The notes beneath the pieces were generated by a model. The model made no database searches. It was not told where the DNA came from and saw nothing but the letters and a program-made list of their open reading frames with translations. Made by a program: the position numbers and the translations under genes. A stretch of 64,000 bases of DNA from Monarcha castaneiventris obscurior. Lineage: Eukaryota > Chordata > Aves > Passeriformes > Monarchidae. Shown piece after piece: positions 23,289-36,900 of this stretch. The DNA is taken from contig JAMPIT010000575.1 in assembly GCA_026261815.1 (NCBI GenBank), forward strand, positions 39,037,501 through 39,101,500. Direction: 5' to 3'. Every line of letters starts with the position of its first letter. Position 1 is the first letter of the stretch.

Positions 23289-26200
23289 GAGATTTGTTAG
23301 AATCAAGACATTCAAAATGAAGTTTTAAAATGCAGTTTGAACTGTTCCTCTCAGCTGATGTCTTTACGATGTCGTGTCTCCAACTAAAGCATTTTAAAAT
23401 TTGTAAGCTAAGAAGCTATGAGCAGCTGGTAGGCTTGACAGACCAGGTTTGTTTTGTAAAGTATTTCCCTGGTTGGGGATGGTGAATAGCATTACAAGGA
23501 AAATCCTATTGACACCATGTTATTCAAGTTCTATATTCATGGCAATTATAATGGACCTGAGCCTGAACTTCTCCCTGGGGCTAAATTCCTCTTGAAAGAA
23601 GCAAGTGAGGCTGACCTTTATCCTTTAAGAGATTATATTGTCAAAATAATCTCATGCTCCTGGACACAGCCTGAACTGAGCCTGTGAAGAGTTTCAAAAT
23701 ATATGATTAATTCAACCTTGAAGGTTTTAGCTGCTTGCTTACTCATACTAGAGTGGCATACAAGCTAGGGGATTAAAAGCTGTGTTCTTCACCTCTGTTA
23801 ATGTGACTCGGTGGGATGAGGGATCTGGAAACATAAATAAAAGGATTACTGCTAGCACAGCGTGCAGTTTATGGCAATCCTGCTGGTGTGCATCCGCCTG
23901 GGTTCCCAAAATGTACCAGAAGAAGATTAAGTAGGTATTACTTGTGACTTGGTCACCCTTCAGGTCTTCTGGAGGCTAAACTGAAGGTAGTGCAACTCTA
24001 ATCTACCTTCTCAGCCTTTCAGAATTCTCAGTCATAAGGCAACAAGTGGAAATCAGATAATAAAAGCAACAGGACACCACTTCTGCCTGAGTTTATGATT
24101 GGAAGCTGTTTCTAAGACACGGCTGCTGGAGTCGAGAGCCTGTATTAAAATGTGTCTCCCCAAACAAAAACAAACCCAGTCCCTGAATATTAACTAAGAA
24201 ACAAATTGCAATATCTGCACATCCTTCCTTAGTGCTTTCATTAACATTATTAATATTTGTCTCTTGAGACAAGAGAAGAAACCCCTGAATACCAGCTTGG
24301 ATCACCAGGCTCAGAACTGTAAATCCTCTTGGTGAGATTCTACATCATGCCCCATTGATGATACTGGAAGTTTTCTGAGTAACCTCTGTAAATTCTTTAA
24401 TCCAAGTACTACTAAAACTACAGTACTACTAAAACAGCTTTAGATGGAGAATTTTGCCAGTAGAAAAAACAAATTGTGGATTTTAGGTACAAAAGATTTA
24501 GGTGGTAGAATCTGAGTTACTTATCCTAAGCTCCTTTCATTAGATCTATTTGAGATTCAATTTTAGGATGGCATGAGCAGCTTGAATCAGTGGCCAGCAC
24601 AGGAGCATTTAGTGCCCCTTGAGAAATGCAAGAGTCTCCTGCCAGGGCACAGATCTGGCAGTCATTTGAGACATTCCCATCACTTTGCATGTGTCCCGGG
24701 TATTTTTTGAGCTCTCGGGTGGCGCTGGTGTCTTATTTGTGGACAGTGAAAACAAACGCTGCACCTCATGTCTGTCATAAGAAGATACAGGAATTATTAT
24801 GTCAAGTATTTATATCCATCAATCAGCTGTCAAAGTTGGGGATAAAAATACCCCACAGTGTCTTCTAGGAGACTGGCTTAAGTAAGAACCAGTAAGAACT
24901 GATGTAAAAACTAAGCTTACTGAGTCAGGATTTGTTTTAATTGATAGTGTCTTGGCTATATCCTTTTAAAAATCTAAATGCTATTGATTCAAGTGGATTT
25001 AATTTATCACTGGTGCAACATAATTATTTACAAATGATCCCCTGCTGCTGTCTCAGGAGCCTGACAAGCCAGCTGACAGAAAATCATTTAGTTGAGAAAG
25101 AGAATGTTTAGTATTGCCTAATGACTCAGCTCAGATATGTATTTTAATACTTGTTTTTAATGCCAATAGTGGCTGATAATGAGGGTTGGAAGCATGTTAA
25201 GGCTGCTGAATCTGGGGTGAATATAAGAAAAAACATTTACTTGGTGACTTATCTCTGAAGGTCTTGTGTGCTGAGGGGGGAAGATAGGAAAGTTGAATTG
25301 TTGGTAATCTAACTTAGATTTTTTTTTTTTTTTCAGTTCTTTAATGCAATGGCATTTGATTTCCCCTCTTCCCCTATTTGCTGGAACTATTGTAGCTCAG
25401 CCAGTATCAAAGAGCTGAAAAATCAATGCAAGGCGCAATGTCTGTGAAAGGTCAGAAGTGAAAGAGAGTTCAGCCTAATAACATTTTAAAGTTCTATGGA
25501 AAGGATATTTCATAAAATATTAAAAAATCAATTTAACTTCCATAAAACTTTAGTTTAGTATCAGTACTAAACAGACGATAACTTAGCAAGGGAGGAGATG
25601 GAAGTCAGGCATCCATACTTTTACAGCAGTTTCTCTCATCTTGAACTGGTTTTTTTTTGCTCTGAATTGACTAGGAAAGAGCAATATCTCGAAAAACAAG
25701 GGAGATCCCAAAACCCCTTCTAATACAAATGTTTATTTCTAATTTACTACTTATACCCATGATGTAGTAGTTTAAATTTCTGCAGACTGCTTCCTGAGAA
25801 GGCTTCCTGCTGCCTCATCTTCTTTCAGTTCTTATGAAATACATCAGCCCAAGAACAGAAAATTTCACACTTCCTAATCCATTGCTTACATTTGGCTTCA
25901 TGAAATCATCTCATATTGCTCAAGAGTAATATATTTTGTTACTTCTTGAATGCAGATCAGATTGTTAAAAAAAAGAATGGCTAGGAGATCAGAAGTCTGC
26001 TTGATTTCCAGATCAAAAACCCTGACAGCCATTGCCCATATAGTTTAGTATCTCTTTTATCACAGAAGAGATTTTCACAAACTGCTCATATCTCTCAGTT
26101 TTGGAGTTTATTACTCTAGCTATTTGTCTGTTAATAGAACATACAAAGCAGTTGATATTTGTCCCATTGGTTTCATGTTTTTAGTGCTTCATTCATATTT

Positions 26201-29025
26201 CCTTAGGCTTTGGAAAAAATAAATATTTTTCCAGTGTCATTTTCTGAGGGGTTCTTCTGTCACTTTTTTTGTCCTTTGGGAGTGGATTATTTTTAGAAAA
26301 TTCTTGATTTCACCAGGACTTTTATACATGGCGTCTTAAAGAAACATTACTTTAAAATGTTTGTAATTGGTAATACAAATGGGCACACAACTTCTTTAAT
26401 TGAGCATTTTTTATAAAGGATGCTCAGTCATGATGGGATTGCTGCAGATCATAACATGCCACATAAAACAGGCCACAGCTCTTTCAGGAAAATACACCTG
26501 CCAGGGTTTTATCCAGGCTTCAATTTTCTTGCAGCTTGCTTGGCATGCTTTAAGCTGGACAGAAGTCATGGCTTTGGTATGAAAAATGGTGTGCAAAACT
26601 CTGATTTAACTCTCTAGATGGGTATGTGGAAAATTGTAAATGTTAATTTTTTATGTGTTAAACTCACTAAACAGAACAGAATCCCCACTGTCAGTGCCTG
26701 TCTTTCATCTTAGTTCATCCAGGAACTGCAAGCTACTCATAACTTCGGCAAAATAGTGCAAAAGGGTCAGTTACAAGAGTCAAACTCTGAGCATACCAGA
26801 CAGAAGTAACTTCAGCAGAAACCTCAGTAGTGTTGGCTGTTATCCCTGACAAATGCAAATGATGGTGGGCTGGATGCTGGAAGTCTTTTGGAGTACTCCA
26901 GCTAAATTCCCATTGTTTTTGTGGATTCAAACCCACACCACTTTGCCAAGCTGTGTGAGGAACAGCTGAAAATGTCTTAGTACCAAGTACCTCTTCAAAA
27001 GAGTAAAACAACTTCTTCTGACCAGTGCCTATTCAGTAATTTTTCTGAATTATACCTGAGCCATCATTCTGTCTGAAATGTAATGGGACTTTGTGAGTCC
27101 AAGCCCAGCCTGTGTGAGGGGCCCAACTCAAACAGCCACCTTGGTGTGGAGGGTCCAGATTTTTGTGGGCAATCTGTGAGCAGTCATGGGTGTGACATCA
27201 ATTACATCACACTCACCATTGCTATTCCAGCCTGGAACAGACACAGCACATGATGCTGTGGAGTTGCTCCCAGAATATGTCCTTCAGGGTGAGCCAGGAG
27301 GCCAGAGTGCAAACCTCATCTAAGACCAGACCTCACCTTATTATTGTTACCAGCAGTTGTTGCCATGTTTGTGTTTTCTTATTGTATTGATTAACAATTA
27401 CAGTCACTTGCTCATGACTATTTCCTAAAATTCAGGGACTTACTGATAATATATTTAAAATTTGTTTTCCCTTAAATACTCAAAGGAGATGAAGGACAAT
27501 TAGGAAATCCTAATAGTCTAATTATTCCTTTGTGGTTTCATTTAGCTAGATTTTTAGTGTGCTCTTCATCTTATATTAAAGTACACAAATCAACATGTAT
27601 ATAGTATTTCAGATAACATAGAGTAGGCAATCAAATAGTAGTAAATGTGATGGAAATAGGATATAAAGTAGGGAATTAGCTAATGGTTTAATGTAATTTA
27701 TACTCTGGAGTTGTCATTAAAGGAAAGAACATTTCAACTATTAGTGAATGAGCAAATATATACTACATTTTAATGGGGAAACTGATGATACCTTATTCAT
27801 TGATGCTTCACTTCCTGAATATCCTGTTATTTCTTTATCTTTTTCTAGTTTTCCAAGTCCTGGAACCTAGATGGTAGAATTAGATGATTCCATTGGAGAG
27901 ATTTAAATCCTAAAAAAAACAGGTCTATGTTCAGATTGCAGTGCTTTTCTGGGTTACTTTCCTGGAGGAGTTTGGAAAAGCATCACTGAAACGATGGGAT
28001 ACTGTAACCAAAAGCAGAAATCATGGAACTACTAGAAAATTTGCCTTGGGAGGGATGATTGCTGTGTCCTGTCTGTGGCTGGAGGAAACACACAGCTTCT
28101 TTCTAAGAAGTCAAGTCATTGAGTAGGCTGCTGCATCCTGCCTTCTTTGTGATGAGCCATGTAGGAGCAGCCTGCAATGTTCTGCCATGGTGGGAAAAGG
28201 AATTTTACACTTATAATTAGCTCCAGATATCAACCACTTCAAACTATGGAGAGGAAATGATGAGAGGTATGCCACTGTCAGCAGACAACGTTTCTGTCTC
28301 AAACAGCTCAACTTCTAACAAAAATGCCTGAAATCTGTCAGCTGTTAGGTGGAGTTGTGTGACTGGAATACCTGCCTGTGTTTATGGTCATTACCCTGGG
28401 GTGGAAAGTGCTCTTGCAGGCATGTACCATAAACAAGGACACCACAGAGATCCTCACAGATGAACGCACTTGTCTTGTGCTCATTTGCATAATCAGATGA
28501 GATATTAACTTAGATAATAGCACCATCTATTGAAGATTTACAATAATATTTAAACATTAAAATGCTATTTGCTACTTCACTTTTGTAGGCATCACAAATA
28601 TGAATATATTTTAAGATCATAATTTTATCATTGAATCTGATATCTATTGGTAATTTATTAACTATGATTAAATAAGCCTATCTGCCTACTAATAAGATTC
28701 CCATACTGTCCAACAAAAACTCTGTTTATTTTTCTCTGTTGAGAAAGTAATTTTCCATTTCCCGTACTTTGGTTGGACAAATAGAGCAGTCCATGAAGTT
28801 ATTCTGCTCTCCTTTTATAATACATCATGATTCTAGCAGCACTCTGCTTTTCAAAAGTCATAATCTTTAGTTGCAGCAGTCTTCTTGTAGCCATAGTCAA
28901 CAATGTGTTCTCTTTGTTTTTGAATGGTTCATAGGGTTTGTGCTAAAATTATCCCTGTGATTTATGGCCAGGACTTTCAAAAGCATGGAGCACTATTCAT
29001 GATGCTGGCATTAAATTAACTGGAC
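23289..29025. other. No gene or repeat recognised
   Basis: Nearly six kilobases of AT-rich unique-looking DNA. Noted within it are a 15-base T-run (25319-25333), a near-palindrome with an ATF/CRE-like core at 27190-27212, and an octamer-like ATTTGCATAATCA near 28482. No CR1 or LTR seen. Confidence 0.4.
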
Positions 29026-29307
29026 AGACCCTTTTCAGTGATGTCCAGCCACAGAACAAGGGGCAATGGGTAGAAAATGAAACACATGAAGTTCCATCTG
29101 GATATGAGGCAAAAACTTCTTTACTGTGATGGTGACAGAACATTGGGACAAGCTGTCCAGAGAGGTTGTGGAGTCTCTTTCTCTGGAGATGTTCAAAACC
29201 TGTCTGAACAGAATCCTGTGCAGCCTGCTGTGGGTGACCCTGCTTTAGCAGGGAGTTGGACTAGATGATCTCCAGAGGTCACTGCCAACCCCAACCATTC
29301 TGTGATT
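29026..29307 (+). mobile_element. CR1 3' end, well preserved
   Basis: Contains the last CR1 ORF2 codons and the 3' UTR: GAAGTTCCATCTGGATATGA, AACTTCTTTACTGTGATGGT, CTGTCCAGAGAGGTTGTGGA, TCTCTGGAGATGTTCAAAAC, TGACCCTGCTTTAGCAGGGA, GTTGGACTAGATGATCTCCA and the terminus CCATTCTGTGATT at 29295-29307. Divergence from the family sequence is visibly lower than in the other copies here, which suggests a younger insertion. About 280 bp, 5' truncated, no coding potential left. Confidence 0.9.
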
Positions 29308-31764
29308 AAATGTTTGCGTTTTAAAATATAAGAAAACACCAGAAAATTCTGTGAGAAAGATTGGCGTTATTGAGGTAAGGTGTAGGGTTAAGAAAATGTG
29401 GATGAAATGTTGTCTCTTGGGCTTTTTCTGGTGATTTCTGAGAAGTTATTTTAGCTTCTTTTCTATAAAATGGAGCGAGGAAGCTGGAGAAGTTTCTCAG
29501 AGTTCTTGTGTTTCTATACTGAACTGTCCAGACTGTTCAGGACAGAGATGTACTATTTCACTGGTCTTCAAAATTAACTGCCCCTGAATATGCTGGATCT
29601 CTTGGCACAAAATTAACAGGTGTGGCAAGGTCTTTACATGAGTTTCCTTCTACCAAATATGATATTTTTCTTGTGATTTCTGTGGGTTTGTTACTATAAG
29701 GCATATTTGCTTGTGCTGTCTCTGTTGAACAGCACAGCAAGTCTAAAATGCAATTTTATTTTCAGCATTAATTTTTAAGAAACTCCAGTCCTCTCCGCCA
29801 CATACAGCATCCTTCCCTGAAAGCTCCTATTTATCTAGTGAGCCAACTCAGTTTTGGGGTGACAATGGGAGCAAGGGAGCATTCTAGGAGCTGCTTTTTA
29901 AGCAGCCCATTAAACTGGATGGAGACTCAAACCTATTTCCCTGCGGAGCACGGAACTTGCTCTTTCTGGATATTACTAATCTCACAGGGCAAGAAGACTA
30001 TCCTGAGACTCATTAAGATATTTATGAGGAGCAGCATTGTTAAACTGAATGTGACTGCAATCAGCAGCAACTTCTAAAAGTTTATTCCATCCATTACAGG
30101 GTCTCCTGACCTTGTCTTAATACATGTGTGAAGCGCACTGTGATGTAGCTAATCAGTGTTGGGGTTTTATTTTTATAGAAGGACATTAATCAACATTTGC
30201 AGACAGCCTGATTTGTATAAGTCTTCCAGATGCTGCTTCTATAGCATTGCATTTGTTAAAGCAATAAAAGCAGGGAGAACAATTTCTGCATGATTGTCCC
30301 CTTGTTTTTGCAAGGCAGGCACATCTGAAATTTATTCAGGCTAGGAGAAACCTGTTGTCAGACATTCCTGCAAAATATTTGCAGTGTGCCATGGCTGTTC
30401 TGTCTATCTTTCTGGATTCTAATGTTCACCAAGCATAAAAAAGGAAACCGCACTGCAAGAAAAAAATAGCTACTGTTTTGATCAGATGTGGCAAACCAAA
30501 TCTAAAACTGCTGGAAAAATGCTTACTGGGAAGTTGTCAGTAGAAAATGTGGTTTTTCAGTGTTTTGTACTATTTCTTGGCTATTTTCCATTTCTTTTGC
30601 CCAGTATTTTCTCTCTCCTAGTGAACCATCTCATCATTTTAATGAACTTGAGAGGGTGAGATCTACTCCCCATTACACACGAGTAGAGCTGTCAGGCAGT
30701 CAGAGACATTGCTTAGTTATGCTGGAGATGTAAGGTGCAGTACCTGTGAGCCCAGGTATGTGCCTGTATCGGGATGTGAAAGGCTGGCAGTGACACCCTT
30801 TGTCACAGAGAAAGCAAAGCTGAAGTTCCCAGCTGCAGTCCAAAGGAAGCAACACTGATTTGACAGTGCAGCAGTACTTATTTGAGACCTTTTGTAGACA
30901 CTCATTAAGCTTTATTTCCTTTCAGAATTCCACATCCTAACAACACAGGAAGGTAGTCCCACATATCTGTATCAGTACTAAAGTTTCACTAGGTTCAATA
31001 TCCCTACATGGAAAAAAAACTTAAAATACAAATCTGTTTGATAAGCCTGGGGACAAAAAGCTCAGCTTTTGGTCACCTCCAAGATGTGCTACTTTTTGCT
31101 TTGATTTCAATATTGGTCCAGCACAGCACATTAAGGACATTCTTTCACTCTTGTACACATTTAAACGTGGGTCACAGCAGAATGAACTGACAGGTGTAAT
31201 TCAGAGAGGGGTTGAACCCAGCCTAACTGAATGCAGGTGAAAATTAGTGTAGTGTATAACCTAACAAGGTGGCTATACCCATTGCCTGACTCTAAACACA
31301 TTTGTTTCTCCCTGCCTCAGACCACGAATTTCATGCACAGCTTTTGTGCTGTTATAAGTAACTTAAAGGAAATTACTTGGGTTTTTATCTGGGCTAATGT
31401 TACTAGAAATGTACATCATTAAATATTTGATCTAACAGAACTATGAGACTGCCCATATCGTGCAGTCAATTAACAATATACTTGAGGAAGTGTGATTGGC
31501 TGTGAACAATCTCTGTGGCCATCTGGATGTAATGTGTGGAAGGAGACTTTCGTGGCAGTGAGGTTTTTCTTTGGGAGACCAACATATCTGTGTCTTGTCC
31601 TTCACTTTGCTAAAGACTTTCTCAGTGACTTTGGGCAAATTGCTTCCCTGTCCCTTAATTTATCTGTAAAGCCTCAGGCACAAGAAGATAATGAAGATGC
31701 AACAGTCATTGAGGATTTCTTGTAATATGAAAATCACAAATTCAAATAAAAGGCAGCAGATTTA
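29308..31764. other. No gene or repeat recognised
   Basis: AT-rich unique-looking DNA without supported features. Confidence 0.4.
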
Positions 31765-31900
31765 AAAATGAGGAAAAGGAATCATTCAGTTAAGCTATAG
31801 AAACAATTGCCACAAAATATTATGAAGGCCAAACCTCACATGAGTTCCAGAAGTGACTGGACAAATTTATGGTTCAATAAGGTCTATTAGTCTCAGATTT
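31765..31900 (+). mobile_element. Ancient CR1-class LINE 3' fragment
   Basis: The order GCCACAAAATATTATGAAGG, then CCAAACCTCACATGAG, AGTGACTGGACAAATTTATG and AATAAGGTCTATTAGTC parallels the 3' end of old CR1 copies shared by turtles, crocodilians and birds (family form ...GGACAAATTCATGGAGGATA...CTATTAGC). It is heavily diverged. Confidence 0.5.
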
Positions 31901-32819
31901 ATTGGTTGTCTCAAGACTTAATATATCCTCTCACAACAGATTAACAGAACCTGGGAAACAAGAGCAGGAAAGTGACTCATGTTTCTTTCCTCCTTAATTT
32001 CTTTTGTTTCTTCTGACTGCTGTCAAACTCACTCTGGTCTGTTTTACTGTGCCTGTCCTTGTGACTCTGTATAATTTTTTAGGAAAAAAATTTCAGAGAC
32101 AGGAAACCAGAAACAGTTTCCTACCTCCCAGTTTTTTCTATCCCTTCTGACTGCTAGAAGTTAGACCTCACCTGACTTGGCATAGAGGGAGCAACACTTA
32201 TATATTAAATTAAATGTGCTCTTTTACTGAGTGTGGGTATCACACACACATGCCATGGTCAGCCTCAGGAACTAGCTGGGGAGTCAGACTGCAGTTCTTT
32301 AAAAAACCCCTGAGAAACCCAGACTGTCTTCTGCTACTTTTATATTCACAGGCTCTGAGAATAGTGGAGCCTTGATTTTGGCTGGAAAGTCTTAATGACA
32401 CTTTGGTTATCAATAATTAATGTTAATGATAACCAATGGTAATGGAATAATTAACTCTATTAGAGACAATGTACTGTCACTGGGTAATAGCACCATTTTA
32501 TCTCTCAGTATTGAAAAGAAAGTTTGATCTCTGTATTAGTTTTTCTGATCCTTATTTATTAAGGAAAGATTTACTCTCTTTCACTACAAAAGTGGACTAC
32601 ATCAGAGCACAGAATGGAAAGGCACCGACTAGGCACAGTCCCCTGCTATTTAAAATAAACATTTTATCAGTCTTTTATAAACTGATTATGGTAGGCTGTT
32701 TCCACCCACTATTCCTCCTCGAGGGATGTTCTAGAGTCTCATTTTTTTTCTTCGTTTGAGTCTTTTCATTAATACTCTTTTTTTTTTTTTTTTTATGGTA
32801 ACACTGTGCCTTTGCTTAA
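31901..32819. other. No gene; possible regulatory-type inverted repeat
   Basis: Unique-looking DNA. At 32403-32436 a perfect 10-base inverted repeat brackets an AT core with a near-HNF1-type GTTAATGATAAC. A 17-base T-run lies at 32778-32794. Confidence 0.4.
32403..32436. repeat. Inverted repeat with HNF1-like core
   Basis: TTGGTTATCA (32403-32412) and TGATAACCAA (32427-32436) are perfect reverse complements separated by 14 AT-rich bases. The inner part can extend the stem by about three more pairs after one mismatch. Confidence 0.8.
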
Positions 32820-33900
32820 ATAATTCTTTTCTAGTATTTATGTCCCTGATATATTTATGAAGAGTTCCGATTTTTTTGTTCAGACCTTGTTCCATTAGCC
32901 TAAACATGTCAAGCATGTCAAGTATTCACTAAAGAGATGGTCTCTCTGCACATTGGTAAGCCCTGTCTTAGTCTTGCCCTGCTTGAATTTATCTTTACTG
33001 AACATTTTGCACACTCTTCCAGATGAGACTTTGTCATTAACTCAGGACTAACCTACCCCTGGGGATATATCACTGCTATGGAGAGGGAGTTCTATCCTTA
33101 TAACACTCTTAGGAGCTGCACAAGAGACTACTGCCTGTTAGAAATACTTCACCTGACTTATGCAGCTAACACATTTGTATTTTCCAGGATCACCACATCC
33201 TTGGTATGTGGACATCTTGTGATGAACAGATATACTAAAGCCTTGCTCTGCCATTTACAGCTGATGAGAACTCATTATAAAGCTAAAGTTCAAGATAATA
33301 GTCCATAAGGGAATGACCTTGCTATTGGTCTTACTAGATTTTTATTATTACTATTATTCAAGTTTTCAAGGTCATGGAGTGCTACTTCATGGGCAGCATA
33401 ATTCTGTATTTGCAGAACCTCCCAACTTTTCTATCGTCAAGTTTCGTGAGCACATCCCTATCAAATTCATTATTGAAAACATTATTTAATACTTTATATA
33501 AGTGGATTTCTATGGCTGTTCTTTGTTATAAATAAGTAAAGTAATTCAATAATAGTTTTCCAAAACTTATCCTTGAGGAACTGCACTAGCGACTCACTTC
33601 AACCCAACATGTGATTCTTTCCTTTTCTATATCTTCTCTAATGTTATTTGGAGTGTTTTGTACTAACCCCTAGTTCAATTTCTGTGTATCATCACAGAAA
33701 TTGCTTTACTCAGCTCCAGTTAGATGGGATTTAGATAGCTTCTTTGTCTTGATAGTTATTCTATCAAATGTAAGGGAACAGTTTTGGATAGTGTAACTTT
33801 GATAAAACTCCGGGTTTTTTGTGTTCTATTCTCCTTCTGCTACTGTGCTCTTTTTTTGTCTTAGAAAACTATCTGAAAGCCTTGCTTGTAATTGAACCTT
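32820..33900 (-). pseudogene. Ancient CR1-class LINE ORF2 remnant, antisense
   Basis: Antisense to an old CR1-class element found in turtles, crocodilians and birds. On the plus strand the blocks run in the family order: TTATGTCCCTGATATATTTA (about 32839), GCTTGAATTTATC...CATTTTGCACAC and CTTCCAGATGAGAC (about 32980-33030), GAAATACTTCACCTGACTTA, CAAGGTCATGGAGTG, CCTCCCAACTTTTCTATC (about 33419), ATTATTGAAAACATTATTTA, TCCTTGAGGAACTGCACTAG (about 33571), and TTCTATCAAATG near 33760. This covers the C-terminal part and middle of the reverse transcriptase region. Many substitutions, stops and small indels; no function remains. About 1.1 kb, the longest old element in the window. Confidence 0.7.
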
Positions 33901-36900
33901 ACCAACAGACTTCTGGGTATCTCTTCCACTCAGTCCCATCCTCCACTGCTACACCAAATGTGGTTACAGCATTTATGAGGCTGATATTAGCTACATGAGA
34001 GAACTGTTCTTAAACATAACTATGGATGACAATGAATAGTCTACAACACAAGAACAAAAAAGAAAGAAATTTTCAATGTGTGCTAAATGTCTGATCTTCA
34101 CATTATATTGCATGATAAAACAGCTGAACGAACACACACACACTGGGAAGTCATATCAGTATATCCCTACACATACTATCAGGGTAGGGCATCAGTGGTT
34201 AAGCCTTGCTAGAATCTGTAGTGACTAGGGTGTGATACTTATGAAAACATCACAAGATTTCTTAGGATCTGATTAACTGAAGTGGGCTTTTTAAGGTTTT
34301 GAAGACATCAGCAGAAACTGAAAATTCCTAGGGCTTTAAAAGAATGTTTCAAAAAAGTATGGGACTTCCTCGTGGGCAACCAAAACTGAAGTATTCTAAA
34401 GACACTGGAATGGAAGTGAAACCAGTGCACAGAAATCTTATTCTTAAAATCTTCAAGCACGGCCAGGATAAAACAGTTGGACATAATGGAAAATGTTAAC
34501 TTTAAAAAATCAAGCTTCTATTGCTTGTTTGCTTGGGGGTGCTGTGAACTAGGATGCCAGCAGTGTGGTGCAAGTAGATGAAAATGTGATAGCCATACAG
34601 CTTGCCAAGAACACGAACACGCCGGTAAATAGATCCTGTTGAAGAAGAGTCTACAAATTGCTCATCAAAACAAGCCAAGCTGTCAGATGTCTTCCTTATT
34701 TTCAGGACTCTTCTAGTATATAAGATGAGCAAAGAACCAAATCAATGAAAGGCTGCTGTACTTGAAGACATTTTTTCAGAGCTTCTAAAGAATTCAGTAT
34801 TAAAAGAAAAGCTGTAAATGACAGTTTTGTAACTATTTGCCCCACAGGTAAAAAAAAGTCTTGAGAAGACCATGAATGCTAAGATGTTCTTTATTTTGGA
34901 ATAAAACCAACCAAACTGTTCAGCTTTTATTCAGCCTCTAAGCACCGTATTCTTACTTGGTGCCCAGCAGAAGTCCTTGGCATGGCTCTTGCTTTCAGTC
35001 CCTTAATCCAGATTTAGGTGATCTATTTGTATAGAGTAGAATTTAGCTTCAGTTTGTGCCATCAAGGCCTTGCACTGACCACATCTACATTCTTTGGCTA
35101 CCCAAAGAAATTAGAGACACAAGTTCTTTAACTTCTTCCACATATTTCTGCTTGTCAGAAAGCTGTCATATGTCATAAACTGTAATTCTATCCATCGCAA
35201 TTAATGACCACTATGTCCAGATCTATGTCCATATTGACTATCAGTTCAGCCTCACAGAAGTATTCAAAAATGGAGTTCCTCTTATGAATATATTTTAGTC
35301 TTTTTTCCTTGGTATATTCTATGTTCTACCTCTCATAAATTAATTTTGGTGAATGACCTTAAACATGCAGTTCAAACTCGTCCTCTGAAAAATCCAGGCA
35401 AAAGACAGGGGACTGAAACAAGTAGATTAAAGCTGCTGTAGATGTATTTCACTTTTAATCAAGAATTGATGTTACAGTGAAACTGTACACAGTGAGTGTG
35501 TTTCTGATTAGATTAGTGAGTAACAATTACCTCAGGTGCCACATGAAGTACTGTTAGCCACAAATGGCATCTGGAAAACACCAAGTAAGTGACAGGAGTC
35601 TATATAAATATAATTTGGGAATGAGCCAGCATTACCAAGGAGAGTGGTGAGTATACCCTCAGGCTGTCAACACAAGCATTGATTCCCTGACAGCAGAGTA
35701 TTGCTTGTCCGGTATAACAGCCCTAATACAAAGCTAATGGTGCTTTGAAGGAGATAAATAGGATACTAAATTCTTCTTTAGTTCCTGACTCAAAGTACTG
35801 TTGCATACTCTAGAAGCAGCTACAAATTGAAGTAGTTGTAGTACAGAAACACTTGAAAATCACTGACAATAAGCCTTTGCCAAAGACATAAAGTTGCTTC
35901 ACTTCCTGACCTTATAGCTAAAAAATCCTACCAGTACATGTCCAAATCTTTTAGCAGAACACAAAAATGACATTAGACGAAGAAACCTGTCATATTATTG
36001 TCAAAAAACTTGCTGTTTGCGTTACAGAAGATTTAGATTCCCCTTAGTTGCAAGCTGGTCACTTGCCTCAGCATCTGAGCAACTCACTGCATATGCAGAA
36101 TTCTTTAATATAAAAGAAGAATGTAGTTATTATTTTCCTGCAAATTGCAAATATTTCCTGAATGTGTTAAACTTCAGACTATCAATCATCCTTTTAAAGA
36201 CTGTACAGTATTCTCTAGCACTGGATATGTGAAAGGGACCCTTCAGGCTCCCCTGTGCTCTGCTGAATGGTTTGAACATTTTTTTATAAATTCATATATA
36301 TACTTTTTAATTTAAAATGCTACACGGGAGAAATGTATGGAGCTAGAGCAAGAAGGAGAACAAGAGTGAAAGCAAGAGTGGAAGGGAAAGATTCTGGTTG
36401 TTAGTCCCTGATACTACTCCCAACTTGCATCGTGCAAGTTGTACAGGTGTAGGAGGAGACCTCCACAGGTGTCCTAATTCATCCCTGCTCAGACAGAACT
36501 CAGTACCCATTCTCCAAGCCTGATAAGTGACTCTGAAGTGTGTTCTTTAAAGCTTTGGTCAATGAGGAGTGAACAAACAGCTTTTTCTATTATCCAGCCT
36601 GAAACACCATGTGGAAATTCAGAGGTTTATTTCTTGTCAAATCTACAATAGACATAGAGAACAAATTTTCGCTGCCTTCCTCATCACAGGTTTTTACACA
36701 GCAAGAAGACTGTTACCATATTACTGCTATACTTTCGGTTTGCTGGCAAAACTAAAGCTGATTTCTTCAGCTTTTCCTAATAAGCCACATTTCCTAAATT
36801 TTTGACATTACTTCTGTCCTGGTAGATATGTTTACCAAATTCTCTGAATGTTGAATTGGTCAAGACATAAAAATCTATTTCTTTTATGAAAACACTCTGT

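Noticed and set aside
32778..32794. T17 run considered as the polyA tail of an antisense retrocopy
   Set aside because: The adjacent sequence is old CR1-class LINE remnant and unique DNA. No transcript-like sequence precedes the tail.
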